DNA of 64,000 bases from Dicaeum eximium (Eukaryota; Chordata; Aves; Passeriformes; Dicaeidae): assembly GCA_013396995.1 (NCBI GenBank), contig VWZP01010273.1, forward strand, positions 1,271,003-1,335,002, in the 5' to 3' direction. Position 1 is the stretch's first letter; every line of letters begins with the position of its first letter. The translations under genes were made by a program, and so were the position numbers. Shown here one piece after another: positions 37,901 to 49,900 of this stretch. The notes below the pieces were generated by a model that saw only the letters and a list, made by a program, of their open reading frames with translations, was not told where the DNA came from and did no database searches.

Positions 37901-40900
37901 CCAGAAAGCAAGACTAGATACATCTAGTGAGAAAAATGGATTTGTTGCACTAGAAATGCCTGTATAAGCTGTTTTCAAAAGAGTTTTTTGTTCATACTTT
38001 TTATTGTTGTGTACCCTTTTCTTTTAAATAATTAAACTTTGAAGGCAGTACCTCATAACAAAGAGCCTGCAACAAGATGTAACCTGCTGGCTTTATCAAG
38101 GCAGTCCCAAAAGACAAGTAGTAACAATGCCTGTTAAAAATTATGATGTCTCCAGAATTAATGTTTTATTCTCTTTAACTGCTAGCAACATGTATATTAA
38201 AAAAAAAAATTCTGTCCATTTTGGAGAATTTAACTACTGCCCTTAGGCTTGCTCTTAGTGTCAGTTCTATTTTATTTAGGGAAGCAAATATACTTTAACT
38301 TTCTATTATTTATACTCATACAACTGATTTTCTCTGATGGAAGAACCAGTCTGAACAAATGGTGCACGACATCTGTGAAAGTTATTTGTTAGTTATAAAA
38401 AAATCCACCAAAGTCAGTTTGGCTTCATTTTTATTTCATTTAACAACACAGACCTGACACCTCCAGTGATGACTGATCCTTTGGTTATCTTTCCTGTCCA
38501 ATATAGTGCATTGGAGAAAACCTTTTCTATTCATGAACAGTGTTCATTATTGCAAATAAATACTGACCATTGTTTCAACATGAGAACAACAGAATTACTT
38601 TCATAATTGAAATCCAACATGCCATGCTCTAAGATCCCAACAGATGACTTTATAACACCAGTATGCCACAGGCATTGTTTGTATGTGTCCATAACAGTGA
38701 AATCTACCTTCCCTGTGTATAGTGAGAAAGGGACAGGGCAGTGACCAGCAAATGCAAAGCAGACTGAGGCAGAGACACACCTGATAAAAAGTACTTGGAT
38801 GCACAGAAACTCTTGACTGTTATAGCTAAGATCAGTTCAAATAAAAGACATAATCTTATTTTTCCTGACAGGTTATTTAATTTCCTAGTAGAGTAAAGCA
38901 GGACTCATTTACTCTCCTCCTTACTTTCAGAGGTGCATATCTGTCTGTACAATCTACTTAATTCAAACAACACTCAATATTACACATATATGTGGGAAAT
39001 AAAATTTTCCCAAAAGCAAGTAAATATGTGTAAGTGTACTTTCCCCTCATATTAGTACTGATTCAAATAGGAAGGTTTAAGACATGTACGGCTCATTCGA
39101 ATTTTTCTCAAGAAAATTCAGAAGAAAAGTAAAACAGATGGCAACGACTTTTAATTTTTCACTCCAGAGAATGAAAAAAACCATAACACCATCAAAATAC
39201 TACCAAAACATGAGGAAGCAGAAAGTGAATTCTGTGTGAAAGGCAGGATTATTAGAAGCACATCAGCTGCACAGAGAAAAGTCTGCATAGAGAGAAAATA
39301 GATTAAGTGATACATTCTATTTACATAACTGAAATAACGGCTATGAAAATAACTGTGTGACCAGGCCTGCACCTATTGATGAATTTTATTACACTTAGTT
39401 ACAGCATACCTGGAAAGTCCATCCTAATCTCTTAAGGGAAAACAATTTTAAGTTAAACAAACTGCTCTTGATATGGAGCATTAAATTTGTAGAGCTTTTA
39501 CCTCTGAATCTTCTTCAAGCTGCAGTTGCCTAGCAATGGCCTCATCATCTAGTGTGCTGTCTTTGCTCTGTGAAGGCTGTATTAAAGAAAAAAAGACCAA
39601 CCACTCAGCTACCCCATTACTGTGTCAATTATAGTAATTCAGTATGTAGAGATTCCTTCTGTATGCTTCTAGAAAAGGACTGTGAGACATGCAACATTAA
39701 TTTCTAGATCTCTAACCTAAACACTATTAAACAACGCTATTTTCAAGGGATTTTATTATTCAAAACAAGACAAAGCTATAATATATCAACACTTCAAACA
39801 ATGCTGAACATCTCTGAAGCTATCACAGTTGGCCCACTTGAAAAATACATCAATAAATACACTGGGAATTTTTAAGTTCCTCCATACTTTACTTGGTGCT
39901 TTGTTATTCCATGAATACGTGCACCCTAAAGCTTGGGAAAACAACCTTCTCTCTCTCCTGCCTGCCCTCTACCCTCAAATATAAGTTACCTCTTTCACTC
40001 ACCAACCTCAGAAAACTTAATGGATTTTAAGAAGTGTCACTTGAGAAGGGGCAGTAAGAAAATACTACCTTCAACTTTGTGCCATCTTATCAAACACAGA
40101 AACGCTGCTCCAAACTTGTATTTGAGGACTTGATGTGCACACGAGGATCATCAGAGCCCAACTTCTAGGTGAGTGATCATTAGTAAGTAACACGAGGTAG
40201 GAGCAGCAGGTAAGCACTTCCTTGCAGTCACACTGTTCATTTTGAGCTGCCATCAGACCATGAGCAGCCTAAAGGAACCTCATCAGTACTCACCTCTTTC
40301 CTTTTACTTGCTACCAGTTTCTTTTCTGAGCGTTGGACACTCCTTGTCCCAAAGAAATCAAGTGCAGAGGTGGGAGTCTGTTTCACTGGAGAGAGGGGTT
40401 TGCTTTTGGCTTGTGGTTTTACCTCTTCTTTTTTCACAATATTTGTTCCTGGACAACCAATCGTTGACGTCCCATTCTCCTTCGGTTTCAGGGAAATTCT
40501 TTTATTGGCAAAATCATCATCTTCATCTAAACACAAAGAGAATTCCATTACTTCTGGTACACGGAACTCAAGTTCTAAAATTGGAACTGCCCATAGAACT
40601 ATTTTGGCACATCAACTCAGATCCTAAAAAAAACTACAGGCATTCAGGGAAAAAAGGCTGAGTTGCACCACACATGTATTTAACAACTTTACCAGCATAA
40701 CTTGAGCCCAAACAGATTCAGTACTGAAATAACAACACAACATTTGTTACTTGTGCTCATATGTTGCCTCTCAATTAGACAAGTTCACAAGGAATGGCCT
40801 CCCTTCTTAAATGGGGAAAACAATAAACAGAAAACCTAGATCAATGAAATTTGAACTCTCTCATTAATTAATGAATGTCAAATTGAACAGCACATCTCAC

Positions 40901-43900
40901 ATTTTATGTGAAGTACGAAGGCACATTTATTTTATTACTTTATAGAATTCATCAACAAATCAGCTAATATAGGCTTTGCAGACGTATTCTTAAGACTCTC
41001 TCCATCGTACATTACAAAGCAAGGAAAAATATCAGAACATTATCAGAAAAAAAGAAAAAAAGCATTCTTAGGTTAAGCTTACTAGTTATTTTTAGAGTAT
41101 TGCTCATAGCAAAAACATTTCAATGCTGTTTTTTCACTTTTAGAGATTCTATGAGCTCTCTACATCTCTGCACTTACACACACTCTCCTTCCAGTACAGT
41201 CAAAACCAACTCAAAGAAATGCAACAATTTCACAGAACACAGAAATCAGACAAGGTCAGCAAGACAAAATGAATTTTTCAGTTTGAAAGGAGGAGGAAAA
41301 GTGGCATACAGTCTTAACTAAGAATTGGCTCACAGACCACCGAGCAGAATTTTAATCTCTTCTTTTCAGACTCTTCTCTAATAACCAGAAAATGGTCTGC
41401 CCAGCAATGAAAAAGAGAGAGGGTTTGATGGCTGTTTATTAATTCTGAACCCAAACTCTTCATCCAGTCAATCAATCAGCAAAAAAATTAATACCAAGGA
41501 CTTCAAAGACTTTTGTGTCCTGTTGTGAAGTCTTACTGACAGTTATACATATGAAACCCTCTCACTGAGGCATACAAAACCCCATGTATATCACTGCCAC
41601 ATAATTACATTAATACAACAGCACAGAAGACAAACATCACTGGACAAACTTCTATGAGTGATAAAAGCACCATCTTTATGAATTCTTCTACAAACTCAAA
41701 GTGAGCAAATAAACTGAGAGAAAATCCCCAAAATTAACATTAGACACACTAAAAAAGCAGCAGAAAGACTTGAGAGGAACAGAAACAGAGGCAGTTTTAT
41801 TTGCATGCCACTAACTGAAGTCTAGTTTTACTTTTCTCAAAATAGAGATGTTTTAGACACTCACCTCAACATATCATAAACAGACTCTTCTAAACATCTG
41901 TTTTTTAACAAAATTTAATTGACAGCATTATCACAAAAACATCTTCAGTTTACAGCACCCCTAATTTAAGTCCCCATATTTCTTTTCATACAAAAATTTG
42001 TTTTCTTACCACTTCCCTAAGTTTAGAAGATGCTATATGTCTGTCATCTCTTATTTTTGTTGTATTCTAGACAAAGATGGAGGGAAACAATTACTTTTTG
42101 TTTCACCTGCTCTCAACAGATGGCAGTGTTTCAGAGTGTTCTAGGCATCAGCCAGAACTTGCTGCTACTGAACACACTTACTAGGCAGAATGTAATGAGA
42201 GCCAAGCAGGATTCTGCCTGTTGATGGGAGAGAAAGTTCAAAGAGGGAAAAAATGAACACAAAGATGCATCTGTAAGGGGGTAAATTGGTTCAGCAGTTA
42301 AATTGAGAATGCCTAAAGATAAAAATTTATCCAAGATAAAGTGGCATTTCAGCCAACTCAATTCACAAAGCAATACATGGAAGAGAAAATTCAATCCCAG
42401 GCCCTCAGCTGACAGCAGCAAGTTTTACACAAAGCTAAAAGCTTTACTATTCTCAACAGAATTTATTTTCCCAATGCAGCAGTAAATGTCCTACTGCCAT
42501 TTAGCTCAATTTAACAAACTATGACATATCAGGGAGATTTGGACACTAGATGCTGTCGACTCGTAATTAACAATAGTTTCAAGTCGGAATAGGAGATTGC
42601 TTATCTCAAATAAATTCAAGAATATTTTTGCTTCTTTCAAATTTTTCAGTTTAACAGGAGTAAATTTAATCTGCAGGATTTACTGTAAATTAGCAGTTAA
42701 TGTAAATATAATAACATTTATTTGTCTTAAGATTATACAAATCCTAATCTGCCCCCCTGCTACCAGCTTTTCTTAAACTAAGGACTGCTCGATGCCAAGA
42801 AACAAGTTTTTACTTATCATTATTGTTATCAGAGGATCTGTATGCAATATTGATTTTTTTCACTATTCACTTATAACCATAAATAGCAACAAAACCTCAC
42901 AGGATATTGCTTTCTCTTAAGTAGAAAGAAGAAGAGTAAATACAATTACATTTTAATTAAAAAATATATAGACTCAAGTAATTTATGAAGCCAGTACTAC
43001 ATATTGTTGATAGTTAGAATTTGGCTTTAATTATGTTGTTCCAAGAAATGACAGGATTAGAAGCATTTATTGACTGAAAGCAGTGGCTGAAGACAGACAA
43101 AAGACTCACTTATGAAGAGTCACTGATAAATGAAAATAAAGAAAAGGGAGAATGAGAACATGGAAGTTGTCATTGGGAAATAAAACCAGCCTGATTCCAT
43201 TAAGTGGGTTTCAAAAGAGGCTTTAGGGGACTGACACGCAAGCTACAGTTTCATCCGAGGTTCAGGGAATTCATAAACACATTACAAATTCACCTGATCT
43301 CCAGGCACTCCACTTATTTCAAGTACTGATAAACACCAACCTTTTCAGCAAAGCCTAAACACCTCTCCTTGAAACAAACTGCTTCCAAACACTTACTGCC
43401 ACTGAAGTGAACAGCAAAGTTAATCAGCTGCACACTTCCAGAATCCTTACAAGCATGAAGACAACTTTACAACTCTGAAAACGCCAAGGGATTCATACTA
43501 TTGCTGCTGTACTAATCAGGTCAATGTTGCTCAGCATGTGACCTGTAAAAGGAAAAAGATGTGCTCTTATTCATACAAGCAAGCCAATCATTTGTGGAAA
43601 ATACAAGTGAAAATTTGGGTTTTAACTTGTAAAATCTGTAGATTAATTGCATTCTTACAGCAACTGCTAGGCAAACCTTGAGACAGCCTTACAGGGGGCA
43701 TGGACTTCGCTGAGAAATAGGAAACAATTTCATCATCAACTAGATGACTTTTCTGTTGTAAAACCTTTCTACAGCAGAACATGACTATTTCAAGAACAGT
43801 ATTTCCTGTTCACATTGATCCATTTTTGCATGCTACACAATGAAAAAATATACTGAACATACACATCTTTATTTTTTCCAGGATCAGCTCAGAACTACAA

Positions 43901-46900
43901 GCACAAGTAAAGACCATATATTCCAGCTGAGGCTTCTGGAAATCAAGTACATGCAACAAAGGGAAAGCTAATCATGGATCAATGGAACACATAGGCAGCG
44001 ACAATCAGGAGGTTGCTTTTAATTATCTTGTATGCAAACATTACACATGAAGCAGGGATCTATTATGCCAGGCAATGTAGGAGGACAAACTTCCCTAGCA
44101 ACAAACAACTGCCATCCTGGGGGTTTTAACAGCTATTCCATGACGTTAAAGCACAGCTGGCTTTCATTTTATAGACTGTTCCAGCAGTAGCACAATTATA
44201 TTAATAAAGCAATGCCAGCAGGTCACTTGTGTTTGTTATTACTCTCTCCTATCCTGACCCCTTCTCAAAAGGGTTTCACCTGTTGATTACTGAACAACAT
44301 CTGTGGTGGTTCCCTAACTGAGCCAACGTTACCTAGGCTGTTTTAAACAGATCCTTTCAAAAGGCCTGGGCACAGGAACTACCTCAGCCAACCTAAAAAG
44401 GGAACAACCTATTGCAGGCAGGGACAATGGCAACAAGCAGCACAGGACAGATTCTCAGAGGGCCTTCAGAACAATTCATTTTATTAATTTATTATTTCTG
44501 TACTGTTGAGCTGCTCATCCCTAGAGAATATAATTCCCTGGTTCCTATTCTATTTAGGATATAAAATATTTAAGGCAGGGACAGCATCTCACTATGATGT
44601 CATAAAACCAACTCCAAATATAGGCAGGGCACCTACAGGTTGTAACTAACTTGTACTTATTATGTATGTTGAATGGTATTTGTAGACCACTACATAAGGA
44701 TCTCTGTATGGAGCTAAAGGACTACATCTCAAAATCATTAAATCTGCATTACTTGTAAAAAAATATAATATTCTGGACATTTTTCAGTTTCAATGACACC
44801 TCTTCTGCACAAGTACTTAAAACAGTTCGTGCCCTACAGAACCTACCATCTCCAGCAACAGGCATTGCTGGCTAAGCTAAACTGAGGGTGCAGAAAACAA
44901 GGTCTATCTACAGTCCTAGTATTGACTTTATTTACTTTACCTACGCATGGGTCAGTACAACACTCCCAACTCCTGGCAGGACTGAGTTTTGCACTCATCT
45001 TTTGCCTAAAGTAACTCTTTAAGAAGATAACCTTTTAGATAACCACTTCTCAAGAAAGCCTATTCCAACTCAACCCCTGTAACTATTTCCAAAGAACAGA
45101 TACTATGTGTGATTAGCAAAGTGTATTTTTCTTTCTTCTCATTTAAAAAAGCTAGTAGTTGCAACCCCCATTTAAAAATATAGATATTTTGTCATTAAGT
45201 CATTTCAGATTTTTCATGCCATTTCTCAAAAAGCTAACTGATTTTAGATGTGCTATAAACATGCACTTTAAACCATTGTTAGTTTTGGCCTATATTGTTA
45301 GTACTTGGCCTATATTGACATGCCAAGGTTCTGTGCTATTATAAAAATATAAAGCTTATCTGAACCATTTCACCTTTACTCCACTGAAAGAAATTTACCT
45401 TTGGATTTTTCAGTTATAAAAGGTAACTTCAGGTTGCCTCTGCTTTATTTTTCACTTTGAGATAAAAAGGTTTAGGGATACAAGACTGAAATGCAGTTAA
45501 CTGCCATGAGTTAGACACTTGAGTCTCAAACTACATAGTCCAATACATACCAAATAAAATTGTTAGTCAAGTCTGTATGCTTAGTTTTGGGACCATTAAA
45601 ATAGGCAAGAAGGATGAATATATTTAAACCAAAGTAAATTATCTTAATCTGCAAACCCATCAACTACAGCAACTCCTTCAAAATTAAATGCTTGCACTTG
45701 GCATAGAAACAGCTGTGTGTATTACCTCAGCAAGCAATTAGAAGGCATCAGCCCATTAACTCACTCCAGCTTATTATTATTATTGAAACTTTTATTCACT
45801 TGAGCAGGTTACTTTTCTACAGTAGTAGTTCATAGAAGCAGATCTGAATCCTACCATGCAATGAAATTTCATGTTCTGGTTTAATACCTTAAGTTACTTG
45901 TGTGACAGGAATACTCAGTAATGCCACGTGAATAATTACAAAACAGGAAAAAAACTAACTTCAAGCAATCCAGGCAAGGATAAATGTGCTAATTTTTTCC
46001 AGCTGCAGCTCAGGCAGCTCAACTTACTGAGCCTCTCAGTTCACACTGCTCTGTTTTCAAACAAAATCAATCAACATAGAAAAAAAAATCCAAACATAAA
46101 TCCTCTTTTTACATTTTGAACTAATCCAGCAGATTAAGCACGTTAAGACCGGTTACTCTGGCAGCTCAATAAGGAGATCTGAAAGGGAAAAAAAACCAGC
46201 ACGGAGAATAGGAACAGGCAGAGGAAAGCAGCAACATCCTGAGCTAACACAGCTACAGCATGAAGAGCTGCTATAGAGACTAAAATTTTATTTCATGTCC
46301 CACCACATTTGAAATACAGGCTGATAAGTAATTCTGATGTCTTCTGATAAATGAATCCTTTTTTTTTAGTCAGAATTACATTTATTTCTCAATACTTGCT
46401 CAGTAATTGCTGTTATCCTAGTTTCTGTAGAAAGAAAAAAAGACCACTTCCGTAAGACTAAGATTACATTTTACTTCATCCACACGCCGGTTTACACTTA
46501 CTCCCCTATTCAGGGAGTTAACTACTATCATACATTCACTATGTTCATACAACACTCCTCTCAATTCTTAAGAGTTTGAGTACAAGAGCACATTTACCAT
46601 TACATGACTCTTATGTTGTACTGTAAGTTTGGTATTCCCAAACTTAACCAAATCAATTTTAATCAGGCTCACTCCTCAATAACTTTTGCATCCTCCTTTA
46701 CAACACCCATCCCTGCTTCTTCAGAGGATTTCTGCCAGAAGCCACTCTTGTTCCTCAAATGCACTTCAAAAGTCCCTTAAGGTTCAGCTACACCTTCTCA
46801 ACTGACCTTTCATGAAACACTTCAGAGGGAAGTTTGTACATAGAGTATTATTTATCTCCTCCTCACATTTTCACTTAAGTATAGCATTTTCCATAAGAAG

Positions 46901-49900
46901 CAGAACACAAGTATTGCCCAGGAAGTGCCAGTGACAGTATTTTATTTCCCCATTAAATACTTCAGTGAAAGACAGGCTTATTCACTGACAACCTGCTGCT
47001 CATTTGAACCTGTGCCTGGATGTGAGGACTACTTTTTTGCGCACCAGTATTAGCAGTTAATTTTTTCCCTGAGGTTGTTTTGGTTTGTTTTTTGTTTGTT
47101 TCCCCATCTCCAATATTCTCTACATTAAAAGAGTCTATATTAAGCAAGGCCCTTTACAAGCTGTTCTTTTTGTCCTGTCTTCTAAGCTCTAAAGGAACAA
47201 TGTTCCAGTAACCTGCAGACCTCCTCAGTTCCTACCATGTAAATTTTTTTGCCTTTATAAATAATTCTGCTTACCACGACAATAAGGCTTTTCTATTTTT
47301 AAAAATATTCAAGCAATCAAGACAATTGCTACATATATATGATTACCTCTACACAGTGTATATGAAAGGTTAAGTATTCACTCCAAGCAAGGTCAAAATT
47401 CTTGCTAAATAACCACCTGTGATGAAACCAGATGAGGTTCAACAAACCACACTAACAGGTCATCTACAAAGCTCAAGGTTCCATACTTCTTTGAACAGTG
47501 CAAGTATTATTTTAACAAGTACAATGAACATTTGGATTTTTCCCCATTCCCTAAGACTGTACTACCAAGAAAAAGAAGACTCTTTCCCCCCCCACCTTGT
47601 TCCTTGTTACTGTGCAGAACAACAGTTTTGTCTTTGGCCACCAATAAATGACATATTTATTTAGATTAAATGTATGAATAAAAACAAAGAGCAACTGTTC
47701 TTGCTTTGTTCTTTTGCTTTTCAAAGCAACACAATAATCCAGATCAGTCTACTCTTACACAAACTAAAAGGTTAATTTCTCCAAACACTTTTGGAGAAAG
47801 TTGTATCCCACCTAGATATATAGATCAGCTGAAAAGAAATTCAAGCAACAAGAGAAAGAAAGTTTTAAATTAAATTGAAAAATAGGTTGAGGCAATAAAC
47901 TACCAAACTTCTACTGCCTTCTTGATGCCAAAAGGCTCTTTCAAACACTGCCATGGACAGAGCCCTTGAGTATCGGATTCTGACTTTTGAGTGAGTCCAA
48001 GTAGCATATTCTTCATTTAAGTTTTCAATTCTTTGACAGTAACAAAAAAAAAAAAAAAAGGACAAATATCTACAAATTTTTAGGACCTTTTCTATCTATA
48101 TGTCTATATTCCTGTTCTTGTAAAATATTTATCTCAAGCCAACTGCTGTATCAATACTACTTAAATGCACTCAGCTTGACAGTTCCACCAAGCTGAAAGA
48201 AACAATTTATAGAAACTAAATGTAAACAAAATTCAAGCACTGTGTCTCAAGGTTATAAAGACATTGTTTTAAAATAGACTGTTAAATCAAACCTGTGTGT
48301 ACTTAAGACTCTTTTGATAAGAGTAACCTTGAGCTCATGGTTTTCAGGGATTTCACTAATAACCTTGACTAGTGTTACCATGGTATCCTTATGCAGAAAA
48401 ACCTGATTACACCACTTGGAATTGCATAATAAACCTAAATGTATGCTGTTTATTCCGCAGGAATTTGATCATTTACCTAGTCTGGGATAAAAGCTTTTAA
48501 AGATCCTTATAATTAGGAAAGAATTGCAAGAAAGAGAGAAACTGTTAAAAGAATCAAAGCTTTGAGTAAAAGGATAAATACAACAAAGTGTTCATGTTAT
48601 TTTGGAAAATTGAGCTTATTTGAATACCTGATGTGGTACAGCAGTATGCCAGGTCAACTACCTAGGACAACCAAAATAAATACCATGTATCTTAGACATG
48701 GGAAAGACCCCAAGGAGGAAGAAAGGTATAGAAAAAAAACAGCTGAGTCACACTTACAATGCAATACCGCAGAAAACAATCCCCTTTTGTTTTTAAAATG
48801 CATGGTATTATTATAGGGAGGCAATGTTTATGTTCAGCAATAAATTACCAAAAAAAAAAAACAAACTACTATACCTAGGGACAGTGTCCACTCTTCCAAA
48901 GTAAGTATAATAAAACTCAAAGAGGGATTACAGAAGCCTTACTGAAGTTCTATTACTTAAAACCACTTTTTATCAAAACAGATTTGGATTCAAGTCTGTT
49001 AACTCAATCACAGTTTCCTCAGGAAGTACTGTGGCTAGTAAAGAACTCTACTCCAGAGACAAATACAGAAGGCAGAAGTTACAGCTTCAGACTGGGTACA
49101 GAAGTACAGGCAACCACTGCAGCAACTGACAAAATAAATCTTTGCGTTAAGAAGTAGAATAACTTTTCAGTCACCAACATATCACACAGAGATGAGACAT
49201 GGAAGGTTATACACCAGGTAAATTAAAAATCCCTGTTTTCAAACCTGCAGCCAACAGTCATTTCAAAGTATGCTAGTGAGCAGTTAAACGATATTAAAGG
49301 TACTTCCTTAACTTCCTCCCCTAAATCTACAGAATTCTCTTAGGCAAGGAAGCATTACCTCATTAAACTACATGCCTGTTTAAACCAACCTAAGCCACTA
49401 CTCAACATCACCTCAGTTTTCACCCTGCTCCTGACTTTACAGTACTTGAGGCTGAACTTCCGAAGTGTTTTTGGTTAGCTTGTTTAAAGAGAACATCATT
49501 TGTCTTCCTCAAGATTAAGTTTTATGGTCACATTTGAGTCTATCAGTCAAACAATCCATCCCACTGTAACATAATCCACCCCACTACAAGTGAACATATA
49601 ATGATATATTTCTTCCATTACCTGTCTCTGAAATATAAACAACAGGATCCCGCTTTAGAACTTTAGCAGGTTTTGAAGTAGCTGCTTTATTCTCAGGTGA
49701 CTTCTTGGATTTTTTCACTGATTGCACCTCCTCTTCTGAATCTGTGTTTTGACCACAACATAAATGTAAATTTCCTCCACATACACACAGGCTTTGAGTA
49801 ATAGATCACATAACACTTCACATGTGTTCACAGAGCATAGCTTCCCTTTTCACCCACCATATAAATGGCTAAATGAAAATTTGTCACAACTCAGTCTCGA

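Noticed and set aside
40242..40661. 139-codon plus-strand frame
   Set aside because: It lies opposite RFC1 exon 40294-40526, whose minus-strand frame matches RFC1; the plus frame is a shadow.
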